From assembly GCF_031085175.1 (NCBI RefSeq), contig NZ_JAVHUY010000059.1, positions 1-64,000 on the forward strand: 64,000 bases of DNA, given 5' to 3'. Below the pieces are notes generated by a model that did not search any database, was not told the DNA's origin, and saw nothing but the letters and a program-made list of their open reading frames with translations. The stretch comes from Phytohabitans maris (lineage in GTDB: Bacteria > Actinomycetota > Actinomycetes > Mycobacteriales > Micromonosporaceae). Positions 44,119 through 51,830 of this stretch are shown here, one piece after another (positions within the stretch are counted from its first letter, which is position 1; each line of letters opens with the position of its first letter). The position numbers were made by a program, and so were the translations under genes.

Positions 44119-44325
44119 ATGCCGCCCCCGTACACCGATGAGACCGCGCTGGAACTCGCCCGCCAGCTCGCGCCGCTGCTGGGCCTCTCCGACATCCACC
44201 TGCCGACCGCGATCGCCGCCGACGTCCTCAACGGGGCGGCCGAGTGCGACGCCCTCCTCGCCGGGATCCCGCAGGAGCGGACCCCGGCGCCGCTGACCCA
44301 GCTCGTACCGGAGTGGCTCCCGTGA
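44119..44325 (+). CDS. AtzG-like (DUF4089) amidase partner
   Basis: 68 residues; ATG after GGGAAGGGAG. TALELARQLAPLLGLSDIHL, VLNGAAECDALLAGI and the ending PLTQLVPEWLP match AtzG-type small subunits that stabilise AtzE amidases. The stop overlaps the amidase GTG by 4 bp (GTGA), as expected for an obligate complex. Confidence 0.75.
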   Translation: MPPPYTDETALELARQLAPLLGLSDIHLPTAIAADVLNGAAECDALLAGIPQERTPAPLTQLVPEWLP

Positions 44326-45842
44326 CCGCCACGGTCAGCCGGCGGACGCTCGTCGCGGGAGCGGCCGTCGCCGGGGCCGCCACCGCGCTCGCCGGATCAC
44401 CGGCGCAGGCGTCACCTTTCGGCGGCCGGGTGCCCGACGTCCCCCTGTACGACCTGGAGGTGTGGCAGGCGGCGCAGCTGATCCGCACCCGCAAGCTCTC
44501 TCCCGTGCGCCTCGCCGAGGCCACGCTCGCCCGCATCGCGGCCGTCGACCCCAAAGTTGAGGCGTTCGTCAACTTGTACCCGGCCGCGGAGATCCTCGCC
44601 GCGGCGCGGGAGGCGGAGCGCGACGTCCGCCGCGGCCACTACCGCGGCCCGCTGCACGGCATCACCGTCGGCCTCAAGGACATCTACTTCACGAAGGGGA
44701 AGGTGACCGAGGGGAACTCGCGCCTCTACACCGGCTTCGTGCCGGACTTCGACGCGACCGCGGTGGCCCGGCTCAAGGCCGCCGGCGCGGTCATCCTCGG
44801 CAAGGTCGGCACCAGCGAGCTGGCCACGTCGACCGTGAGCGCGGCCAACAACCCCTGGGACCTGGCCCGCACCCCCGGCGGCTCCAGCTCCGGCTCCGCG
44901 GCGGGCGTCGGCGCCTCGGAGTTCATGATCGGCATGGGTACCTGCACCGGCGGCTCGATCCGCGGGCCGGCGGCCAACTGTGGACTGACCGGCTTCAAGC
45001 CGACGTACGGCACGATCAGCCTGCACGGCATCTTCCCGCTCGCCTGGTCGATGGACCACCCCGGCCCGCTCGTCCACAGCGCCCGCGACGCCGCGCTGCT
45101 GGTGGACGCGATCGGCGGCGAGGACCCGCTCGACCCGCTCACCCGCAAGGTCAAGCGGTACCGCCTCGCCGACGAGGTGGCCCGCAACGAGGGCCGCAAG
45201 CCGCTGCGCGGGATCGTGGTCGGCGTACCCGTGCCCGACGACTTCCTCAGCGGCGTGCCGAACGACGAGGAGGTCGCCGCGTTCGAGGAGGCGGTCGGCG
45301 TGATCCGGGCGCTCGGCGCCACCATCCGGCCGGTGCGCAGCCAGGTACGCCTGCCCGGGCTGACCAGCGTCAGCTCGTTCTACGACCCGATCCGCAGCGG
45401 CGAGGTGGCCGCCTTCCAGCACCGCAACCTCTTCACCCAGCCGCAGAACATGTCCCAGGACTACCGCAACAAAGTTGTCGCCGGTCTCATGTTGCCCGGC
45501 ACCGCGTACCTGCAGGCCCAGCGGGTACGGCGGCTGTGGCGGGACGGCTTCCTGTCCATGTTCGACGACATCGACGTCGTCATCCACGCCGCGGACAACA
45601 TCGCCGGTCTGAAGGCCGGTGGCAACCCGCCGCTGCCGCGCCCGTCGAGCGGCAGCAAGACGAACATCTGGAACCTCAGCGGCGCCCCCGCGGTCGCGAT
45701 CCCGACCGGCTTCTCCCGCGCCGAACGGATGCCCCTGTCCATGCAGGTCGCCGCCAAGCCCGGTGACGACGGCGTGGCGCTGCGGGTCGCCGACGCCTTC
45801 CAGTCCGTGACCGCCCATCACAAGAAGCGGCCGCCCCTCTGA
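44322..45842 (+). CDS. Amidase signature family enzyme (AtzE-like), Tat-type N-terminus
   Basis: 506 residues from GTG 44322. Twin-Arg signal SRRTLVAGAAVAGAATALAG. Ser-cisSer-Lys triad: K119 in GITVGLKDIYF, Ser in ARTPGGSSSGSAAGVG (about 189) and nucleophile S212 in GTCTGGSIRGPA. The usual GTDTGGS is GTCTGGS here. The partner AtzG-like protein suggests a carboxybiuret/ureido-type or amide substrate, but export with a cytoplasmic partner would be odd; the twin-Arg may be vestigial. Confidence 0.82.
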   Translation: MTATVSRRTLVAGAAVAGAATALAGSPAQASPFGGRVPDVPLYDLEVWQAAQLIRTRKLSPVRLAEATLARIAAVDPKVEAFVNLYPAAEILAAAREAERDVRRGHYRGPLHGITVGLKDIYFTKGKVTEGNSRLYTGFVPDFDATAVARLKAAGAVILGKVGTSELATSTVSAANNPWDLARTPGGSSSGSAAGVGASEFMIGMGTCTGGSIRGPAANCGLTGFKPTYGTISLHGIFPLAWSMDHPGPLVHSARDAALLVDAIGGEDPLDPLTRKVKRYRLADEVARNEGRKPLRGIVVGVPVPDDFLSGVPNDEEVAAFEEAVGVIRALGATIRPVRSQVRLPGLTSVSSFYDPIRSGEVAAFQHRNLFTQPQNMSQDYRNKVVAGLMLPGTAYLQAQRVRRLWRDGFLSMFDDIDVVIHAADNIAGLKAGGNPPLPRPSSGSKTNIWNLSGAPAVAIPTGFSRAERMPLSMQVAAKPGDDGVALRVADAFQSVTAHHKKRPPL

Positions 45843-45850
45843 CGCACGTC

Positions 45851-45884
45851 CCGCGCATCCTGACGGTGCGGTCAGGATGCGCGG
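45851..45884 (+). terminator. Perfect hairpin after the amidase gene
   Basis: CCGCGCATCCTGAC and GTCAGGATGCGCGG form a 14-bp stem with a 6-nt loop, 8 bp past the stop. Confidence 0.75.
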
Positions 45885-46015
45885 GCTGCCGCTTTCGCGG
45901 CCCCGCCCTCACGGCGGGCGTTGCGTCCCGCGGCGCCGCTGCCGCCGCGTGCGGCGACAGCGGCGTTTCGGGCGGTTCGGGGAAGGGGCGCGGGCATGAA
46001 CCACCCCTCCGCGTT

Positions 46016-46034
46016 GTTGAGAACGATTGTCAAC
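46016..46034. promoter_or_regulatory. Zur box
   Basis: GTTGAGAACGATTGTCAAC matches actinobacterial Zur operators (TGAnAAcGaTTnTCA) and lies 19 bp upstream of a zinc-free L33 gene, a classic Zur target. Confidence 0.85.
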
Positions 46035-46053
46035 AGCGAAGGAGGAGCGGACC

Positions 46054-46221
46054 ATGGCTCGCCGCACCGACAACCGGCCGGTGATCTCCATCCGGAGCAC
46101 CGCTGGCACCGGCTACACCTACGTGACCAGGAAGAACCGCCGAAACGACCCGGACCGCCTCGTGCTACGCAAGTACGACCCGGCCGTCCGGCGGCATGTC
46201 GAGTTTCGCGAGACGCGATAA
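46054..46221 (+). CDS. rpmG: 50S ribosomal protein L33, zinc-independent (C-minus) paralogue
   Basis: 55 residues from ATG 46054 (AAGGAGG upstream). [39 protein letters not shown] and [15 protein letters not shown] are L33. Both CxxC zinc motifs of the housekeeping L33 are absent. With the Zur box it is expected to be made in zinc starvation, replacing the zinc form. Neighbouring C-minus genes (L28, S14, S18) are not in the window. Confidence 0.9.
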   Translation: MARRTDNRPVISIRSTAGTGYTYVTRKNRRNDPDRLVLRKYDPAVRRHVEFRETR

Positions 46222-46234
46222 CACGTCACACCCC

Positions 46235-46270
46235 CGAGCCGCCCGTCGCGTCCCCGCGGCGGGCGGCTCG
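46235..46270 (+). terminator. Hairpin after rpmG
   Basis: CGAGCCGCCCG and CGGGCGGCTCG form an 11-bp stem with a 14-nt loop, 14 bp past the stop. Confidence 0.75.
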
Positions 46271-46358
46271 CTGTGATGGCGGGCATGGCTGCCCGCGCCC
46301 CCTCCCTGCCGGTGCACAGCAGCGGCTCCCGCGGGCCACCTGACCCGTGCCGACCGGA

Positions 46359-46643
46359 TCAGTCCATGCCCACGGGTGTGTGCCAGCCACCCTCCGGCGG
46401 CTTGCGGACCAGCTTGAGCACGTCACGCCACCGGCCCGCGCGGGGCGGCGAGGCCGCGACGAGCCGGTCGACCCAGGCCCGGGCCACCCACTCGTCGCCG
46501 AACGCCGGCCAGGTCAGCTCGCGCCCACCCGGCCCGCCGTCGCGGGCGCGCACGAGCCACCGGCCGTCCTCCTGGTGCAGCCAGATGTCGCGCCGATCGG
46601 ACCCGCGGGAGACCCCGTTCCACCAGCGGCCGGCCAGTTCCAT
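46359..46643 (-). CDS. Small hypothetical protein
   Basis: 94 residues from ATG 46643. MELAGRWWNGVSRGSDRRDI, WLHQEDGRWLVRARDGGPGG and WRDVLKLVRKPPEGGWHTP are Trp-rich and soluble. TAGCGT lies exactly 6 nt upstream, which supports a leaderless start. No known domain. Confidence 0.65.
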   Translation of the reverse strand: MELAGRWWNGVSRGSDRRDIWLHQEDGRWLVRARDGGPGGRELTWPAFGDEWVARAWVDRLVAASPPRAGRWRDVLKLVRKPPEGGWHTPVGMD

Positions 46644-46668
46644 GCCGCCACGCTATCGAACGCGTGTT

Positions 46669-47847
46669 CTATTCCGCAAGCACCGGCACGACCAGTGCCC
46701 GCGCCCTGTGGACGGTCGGCTCGGCGAGCTCGGCGGCGACGGCGGCGGCGTAGGTCGCGTGGGACAGCGACGCGGTGGCCTGGCTCAGCGTCACCGGCTC
46801 GCTCACCAGCGCGTACCGCCGTTCGGCCGCCCCACTCGCCGCCGACGCGGCCCGCCCGCTTCGGTCCGCGGCAGCACTCGCCCCGCCGTCGGCTGTGGAC
46901 TCGTCGGCTGTGGATACGGGCGGCTCGGGCAGGCCGAAACCTGAGGGCGGTACCAGGATCGCCCAGTCCGGTCCGGCCGCGCCCGCGCCGGCTGGCGCCT
47001 CCGCCCCCGGTGAGCGCGCCACCGCCGGCCGACCGGGTGCCGCACCCTGGCGGGCGAGCGCCGCGGCTTCACCCGACGGCGCCCCTGCCGGCGCGGCGAG
47101 CGCCTCGGCCTGCCGGGCGTGGGCCTCCGCCTCCCCGGAAGGCACCTCCGGCCGCAGCGCGACGGCCGCAGCGAGCCGGGCGTGGCCCTCCGCCTCCCCG
47201 GAGGGCGCCTCCGGCCGGGTGTGGGCCTCCGACTCTCCGGAAGGCACCTCCGGCCGCGCGGCGATTGCCCCGGCCTGCCGGGCGTAGGCCCCCGAAGGCA
47301 CCTCCGGCCGCGCGGCGATTGCCCCGGCCTGCCGGGCGTAGGCCCCCGAAGGCACCGCCGGCCGCGGGGCGAGTGCCTCGGCCTGCCGGGCGTGGGCCTC
47401 CGCGAACGGGCGCAGGAACGGCGGGAACAGCGCCGGGTCGTCCATGACCAGTCCGCCGGAGTCCAGGCGCAGGGTCGCCGCCAGGCCGACCGCGACCAGG
47501 CGCCGGCGCGGTGCCCGCCAGTGCTCGACCAGCCCGCCGACAATCTTGAGGTAGTAGTCAGGATCGAACCCCTCGAACGACTCCGGCGGTCCGGTGAACG
47601 GGGTGACCGCCAGCACCGCCGCCTCCACGGTGGCCAGCAGCGGCGCCAGCCGTTCCGGATGCTGCGCGTCACCGCGGGCGATGCTCAGCCGTGGATGGTG
47701 CGGCAGGTCGTGGCGGCCGGGTTCGCGGAGCACGGCGGTGACGTCCCAGGCGTCGCGCAGGAGGGCGGCCGTGACGGCGCGACCCACCCGCCCGCCGGCA
47801 CCGATGACGGCGACGCGGCGGGGCGTACCGGAAGGGGTGGCTGGCAT
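46669..47847 (-). CDS. NAD(P)-binding oxidoreductase (SDR/azoreductase-like) with internal repeat expansion
   Basis: 392 residues from ATG 47847 (TAGCCT 7 nt upstream). Rossmann start RRVAVIGAGGRVGRAVTAAL, then VTAVLREPGRHDLP, VEAAVLAVTPFTGPPESFEG and GPDWAILVPPSGFGLPEP are NmrA/SDR-like. Between FPPFLRPFAEAHA and PDWAIL an insertion of about 140 residues holds roughly seven copies of an 18-residue repeat (AYARQAGAIAARPEVPSG). Homologues join these parts directly. Divergent from HxlR, so probably regulated by it; whether the enzyme still folds is uncertain. Confidence 0.75.
   Translation of the reverse strand: MPATPSGTPRRVAVIGAGGRVGRAVTAALLRDAWDVTAVLREPGRHDLPHHPRLSIARGDAQHPERLAPLLATVEAAVLAVTPFTGPPESFEGFDPDYYLKIVGGLVEHWRAPRRRLVAVGLAATLRLDSGGLVMDDPALFPPFLRPFAEAHARQAEALAPRPAVPSGAYARQAGAIAARPEVPSGAYARQAGAIAARPEVPSGESEAHTRPEAPSGEAEGHARLAAAVALRPEVPSGEAEAHARQAEALAAPAGAPSGEAAALARQGAAPGRPAVARSPGAEAPAGAGAAGPDWAILVPPSGFGLPEPPVSTADESTADGGASAAADRSGRAASAASGAAERRYALVSEPVTLSQATASLSHATYAAAVAAELAEPTVHRARALVVPVLAE
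47243..47350. repeat. 54-bp perfect tandem duplication inside the oxidoreductase gene
   Basis: 47243-47296 and 47297-47350 are identical; less perfect units extend over about 46990-47400. The unit length keeps the frame. Confidence 0.9.
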
Positions 47848-47908
47848 GGGCGCGAGGCTAGATCCCGGGCCCCCGGTCACCGCAACGTAACCGGGTAGCG
47901 TGGAGCCG

Positions 47909-48277
47909 GTGAACGCGACCGGGACCAGTGCACCGCTGCCGCCGTTCGACCCGATCTGTCCCAGCAGCGTCGTACCGGTCCAGATCGGCGGCAAGTGGAC
48001 CGCGATGATCGTGCTCTGCCTGGAGGCGGGACCGCGCCGCTTCGGGGAGCTCCGCCGGCATCTACGGCCGATCAGCGCCAAGGTCCTCGCCGAGACCCTC
48101 GACGCGATGGAGCGCGACGGCCTGACCCACCGCCGGCCTGTGGACGACGGTGTCGAGTACCACCTCACGCCGCTCGGCCGTACGCTCCTCGGCCTCATCG
48201 AGCACGTCCGTACGTGGGCGCGGGCCAACCTCGACGAGCTCTCGCGCGCCCGCGCCCGTGGCACCATGGCCGGGTGA
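47909..48277 (+). CDS. HxlR-family winged-helix regulator
   Basis: 122 residues from GTG 47909, chosen because TAGCGT lies 7 nt upstream (a GTG at 47900 is inside that box). Winged helix: GGKWTAMIVLCLEAGPRRFG, ELRRHLRPISAKVLAETLDA, and LTPLGRTLLGLIEHV. A lone N-terminal Cys (PICPSS) could be the redox switch used by HypR-type members. It overlaps the following GNAT gene by GTGA and faces the oxidoreductase. Confidence 0.85.
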   Translation: MNATGTSAPLPPFDPICPSSVVPVQIGGKWTAMIVLCLEAGPRRFGELRRHLRPISAKVLAETLDAMERDGLTHRRPVDDGVEYHLTPLGRTLLGLIEHVRTWARANLDELSRARARGTMAG

Positions 48278-48816
48278 CGCTCGTGGAGATCTCGTTCGAA
48301 CCGCCGGGGGCGGCCGCCGACGCCGGGTTCCTGGCGCAGGCCACCGACCTCGTCAACCGGGTGTACGCCGATGCGGAGAAGGGCATCTGGCACGAGGGCG
48401 CCGAGCGCACCAGCCCGGAGGAGCTGGCTGGCATCGTGCGCGCCGGCGAGCTCGCCACGGCCCGCCTCGGCGGCCAGCTGGTCGGCGCGGTACGGGTGCG
48501 GCGGCTGGCGAGCGGCGAGGGCGAGTTCGGCATGCTCGTGGCCAGCCCGGATCACCGCGGGACCGGGCTGGGGCGGCGGCTGGTCGAGTTCGCCGAGGGC
48601 TGGGCGCTGGACCGTGGGCTGGCGACGATGCAGCTCGAGCTGCTCGTGCCGCGGGAGTGGACCCATCCGGTCAAGCAGTTCCTGCACGAGTGGTACACCC
48701 GGATCGGCTACCGGCCGGTCCGCGGCGGGAGCCTCGCCGACGACTACCCGGCGCTGGCGCCGCTGCTGGCCACGCCCTGCGACTTCGTCATCTACCACAA
48801 GCCACTGTCGCGTTAG
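48274..48816 (+). CDS. GNAT-family N-acetyltransferase
   Basis: 180 residues. Acetyl-CoA loop EFGMLVASPDHRGTGLGRRL (motif A R/Q-x-x-G-x-G/A) then VEFAEGWALDRGLATMQLEL, and a C-terminal WYTRIGYRPVRGG typical of GNATs. It is translationally coupled to HxlR. Confidence 0.85.
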   Translation: MTLVEISFEPPGAAADAGFLAQATDLVNRVYADAEKGIWHEGAERTSPEELAGIVRAGELATARLGGQLVGAVRVRRLASGEGEFGMLVASPDHRGTGLGRRLVEFAEGWALDRGLATMQLELLVPREWTHPVKQFLHEWYTRIGYRPVRGGSLADDYPALAPLLATPCDFVIYHKPLSR

Positions 48817-49107
48817 GACCCGGCAGCGAACGGGCACCTTTGCGCGCGGTCCACATCGGACCGCTCTGCGGTCGAGGGGCGGTCGTAGGGAAGCTCGCCC
48901 CGACCGCGGTGGCCCAGGGCTAGGTCCCGGCGCTCGATGGTGGCGCGCGGCATCCCCACCCCGCCGCCCGGGGGCCGGGCGGCGGCGCGGAACGCACAGG
49001 CCGACGCCCGGGACCGCACCACGAAGCCGTCGATAGTTTAGCTACCATACGAACTATCGTGACGGGCAGGGTTGCCGAAACCGTTACGAAATCATCGGTT
49101 GACCCCG

Positions 49108-49137
49108 TTGACACGGCACCCGGCGGTCGAGTTAGCT
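49108..49137 (+). promoter_or_regulatory. Promoter of the sugar ABC operon (TTGACA-N18-TTAGCT)
   Basis: -35 TTGACA 49108-49113 and -10-like TTAGCT 49132-49137. Transcription would begin just before the LacI-type operator. Confidence 0.5.
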
Positions 49138-49148
49138 TGCGAACGGAC

Positions 49149-49166
49149 AGTCGAAGCGCTTCGACT
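49149..49166. promoter_or_regulatory. LacI-family operator (perfect 18-bp palindrome)
   Basis: AGTCGAAGCGCTTCGACT is a perfect palindrome with the central CG of LacI-type sites, just downstream of the -10 of the sugar ABC operon. The repressor gene is not in the window. Confidence 0.75.
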
Positions 49167-49305
49167 CCGTCGTTCGACACGTCGCCCCACCGGGGCGCGG
49201 GCCCGTTGACGCCGGGCCGGCGAGCCGCACCCCGCGCCCACCCCCTGTCTCGCTACGCGGACCGCCAGGCCGGCCCGCTCACCGCCCACCCACGAGGAGG
49301 CAGCC

Positions 49306-50940
49306 GTGAGACTTCTTGACCTACCCCTCAACTTCCGCCGCCGGCACGCACCCGCGGCCACCGCGAACAACACCGCACCACGACGCGCACCCGCCGGCAC
49401 CGCGAACGAAACCGGACCGCACCACGCACCCGCGGCCACCGCGAACAACACCCCGCCACGACGCGCACCCGCCGGCACCGCGAACGAAACCGCATCGCGC
49501 ACACCGGCAGGCTCCGTCGCGGCGCAGACCGCAGTACCGCAGCGCACACGCACGGCCACGACGAGCAGGGCCGCATCGCGACGCGCGCGCACGGCCACCG
49601 CGAGCAACACCGCACCGCGACGCGCACGCGCGGACAAGGCCGGATCGCGCGCACGCGCGGGCGCCGTCGCCGCCCTCGCCGCTCTGTCGCTGGTCCTGGC
49701 CGGATGCGGCGCCGACTCCGACGACGGCGCCGGCGGCGGTGACGGCAAGACCCTCAGGCTGTGGCACTACGAGTCCGCGACCAGCGCCATGGGCATCGCC
49801 TGGACGGAGGCGATCAAGCAGTTCGAGGCGTCCCACCCGGGTGTCAAGGTGCAGTTCGAGCCGAAGGGTTTCGAGCAGATCCGGCAGAGCGCCAACATGA
49901 TCCTCAACTCGGACGAGGCGCCCGACCTCATGGAGTACAACAAGGGGAACGCGAGCGCCGGCCTGCTGTCGAAGCAGGGGCTGCTCACCGACCTCACCGA
50001 GGAGGCGGGCAAGCGGGGCTGGGACAAGATCGGCCCGAGCCTGCAGACGACCTCGAAGTACGACGCCGAGGGCATCATGGGCGGCGGCAAGTGGTACGGC
50101 GTCCCCAACTACGCCGAGTATGTGATGGTCTACTACAACAAGGACCTCTTCGCGAAGCACAACGTGCGGGTGCCCACGACGCTCGCCGAGTTCGAGGCCG
50201 CGATGGACACGTTCGTGAAGGCCGGCGTGACCCCGCTGTCCGTGGGCGGCGCGGAGTACCCGGCGCAGCAGATCCTCTACGAGCTCGCCCTCGCCAAGGC
50301 CAATCGCTCCTTTGTGGACAACTTCCAGCTGTACAAGGGAAAGGTGGACTTCAAAGGCCCGGAGCTCACGTATGCGGCCACGACGTTCGCCGACTGGGTG
50401 AAGAAGGGCTACATCGACAAGAACTCCGCCGGTATCAAGGCCGAGGGCATGGGCGTCGCGTTCACCCAGGGCAAGTTTCCGATGGTCGTCTCCGGCAGCT
50501 GGTGGTACGGGCGCTTCGTCTCCGAGGCGAAGTTCGAGTGGAGCACGTTCCTCTTCCCCGGCAACACGCTGCACCCCGGGTCCGGCGGCAACATCTGGGT
50601 CGTCCCCAAGAACGCGAAGAACGCCAGCCTCGCGTACGACTTCATCGACATCACCATGAAGCCGGAGATCCAGAACCTGCTCGGCAACTCCGGCGGCGTA
50701 CCGGTGCTGGCCGACCCGGGCGCGATCACCGACCCGAAGAGCAAGGAGCTCATCGACAACTTCGACAAGGTGACCTCGACGGACGGGCTGGCGTTCTACC
50801 CCGACTGGCCGGCGCCCGGCTACTACGACGTGCTCGTGGCCGGCGTACAGCATCTCATCAACGGGACGAAAAGCCCGGAGGCGGTCCTCGACGAGATCGC
50901 CAAGCCGTACGACGACAACCTCGCCAGCCTCGGCAAATGA
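49306..50940 (+). CDS. Sugar ABC transporter solute-binding lipoprotein with a long N-terminal repeat extension
   Basis: 544 residues from GTG 49306 (GAGGAGG upstream). The mature part starts at lipobox LVLAGC (Cys about 134) and is a MalE/UgpB-type binding protein: LRLWHYESATSAMGIAWTEA, then SSWWYGRFVSEAKFEWSTF-like ligand loops and PDWPAPGYYDVLVAGVQHLI. The preceding about 110 residues are Arg/Ala/Thr repeats (HAPAATANNTAPRRAPAGTA twice) with no in-frame ATG/GTG near the signal, so the extension seems truly translated. It probably binds an alpha-xylose- or glucoside-containing oligosaccharide. Confidence 0.82.
   Translation: MRLLDLPLNFRRRHAPAATANNTAPRRAPAGTANETGPHHAPAATANNTPPRRAPAGTANETASRTPAGSVAAQTAVPQRTRTATTSRAASRRARTATASNTAPRRARADKAGSRARAGAVAALAALSLVLAGCGADSDDGAGGGDGKTLRLWHYESATSAMGIAWTEAIKQFEASHPGVKVQFEPKGFEQIRQSANMILNSDEAPDLMEYNKGNASAGLLSKQGLLTDLTEEAGKRGWDKIGPSLQTTSKYDAEGIMGGGKWYGVPNYAEYVMVYYNKDLFAKHNVRVPTTLAEFEAAMDTFVKAGVTPLSVGGAEYPAQQILYELALAKANRSFVDNFQLYKGKVDFKGPELTYAATTFADWVKKGYIDKNSAGIKAEGMGVAFTQGKFPMVVSGSWWYGRFVSEAKFEWSTFLFPGNTLHPGSGGNIWVVPKNAKNASLAYDFIDITMKPEIQNLLGNSGGVPVLADPGAITDPKSKELIDNFDKVTSTDGLAFYPDWPAPGYYDVLVAGVQHLINGTKSPEAVLDEIAKPYDDNLASLGK
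49345..49500 (+). repeat. 78-bp tandem repeat in the N-terminal coding region of the lipoprotein gene
   Basis: Two nearly identical 78-bp units (starting 49345 and 49423), keeping the frame (26 codons each), followed by more degenerate Arg/Thr-Ala units. Confidence 0.85.
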
Positions 50941-51830
50941 GGTCCAACCGGGGGTACGCCGCCTTCCTGGTCCCCGGCGCGCTCCTCTCGCTGGTGGTCA
51001 TCGTGGTGCCACTCGTCATGAACGTGGGCATCAGCTTCACCCGGTGGCAGGGGGTAGGTACCCCCGAGTGGATCGGCCTGGACAACTACACGCGGTTGCT
51101 GGAGGACGACAACTTCTGGGCGTCCTTCCGCAACATCATCTTCCTGATCGTCGCGATGGCGGTCGTGCCCACGCTGATCGGCCTGGTCCTCGCGGCCGTG
51201 CTCTTCGACTACGTGGCCAAGGCGATCGGCCCGCGCACCGCCAGCGCGCTCCGCTCCGGCTTCTACCTTCCACAGGTGCTTCCCGTCGCGGTGACGGGAA
51301 TCGTGTGGGGCTGGATCCTCAACCCCAGCTTCGGCGCGCTCAACGCGATCCTCACCAACGCGCATCTTGACGGCCTCGCCAAGAACTGGCTGGGCGACCC
51401 GGCGTACGCGCTGTACAGCGTCATGGTCGTCATGGTCTGGTTCCAGGTCGGCTACCCGGTCGTGATGTTCATGTCCGGCTTGCGGCGGGTCGACCCGGAG
51501 CTCTACGAGGCGGCCGCGATCGACGGCGCCGGCTGGTGGCGGCGCTTCACCCGGATCGCCGTCCACCACATCAAACCCGAGATCTACGTGGTGCTCGTGA
51601 CGACCACCATCGCCGCGTTGAAGATCTTCGGGCAGATCTTCGTGCTCACCCGCGGCGGTCCGGGCAACGCCACGCTCGTGCCGTCGTACTTCGCGTACCA
51701 GAACTTCTTCGAGAAGGCCCAGGCCGGGTACGGCTCGGCGATCGCCACCGTGCTCGCGCTCATCATCGTGGTGCTGTCGGTGGTCTTCCTGCGCATCCAG
51801 GCCCGCGACGAGAAGAGGGCCGAGACGTGA
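50937..51830 (+). CDS. Sugar ABC transporter permease (MalF-type)
   Basis: 297 residues, six helices; ATG overlaps the lipoprotein stop (ATGA). Coupling loop YEAAAIDGAGWWRRFTRIAVH. Translationally coupled with the next permease (GTGA). Confidence 0.9.
   Translation: MRSNRGYAAFLVPGALLSLVVIVVPLVMNVGISFTRWQGVGTPEWIGLDNYTRLLEDDNFWASFRNIIFLIVAMAVVPTLIGLVLAAVLFDYVAKAIGPRTASALRSGFYLPQVLPVAVTGIVWGWILNPSFGALNAILTNAHLDGLAKNWLGDPAYALYSVMVVMVWFQVGYPVVMFMSGLRRVDPELYEAAAIDGAGWWRRFTRIAVHHIKPEIYVVLVTTTIAALKIFGQIFVLTRGGPGNATLVPSYFAYQNFFEKAQAGYGSAIATVLALIIVVLSVVFLRIQARDEKRAET

Larger units (their letters stand above)
48817..49305. other. 489-bp upstream region of the sugar ABC operon
   Basis: GC-rich for the first 200 bp with no gene, then AT-richer promoter sequence. 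Notable: inverted repeat CGATAGTT...AACTATCG (49029-49057 area), CCGAAACCGTTACGAAATC (about 49075-49094), a TTGACA / TTAGCT promoter and the LacI-type operator. Confidence 0.55.

Noticed and set aside
47243-47350. CRISPR-like repeats
   Set aside because: The repeats are directly adjacent with no spacers, lie in frame inside a coding gene, and no cas gene is near.
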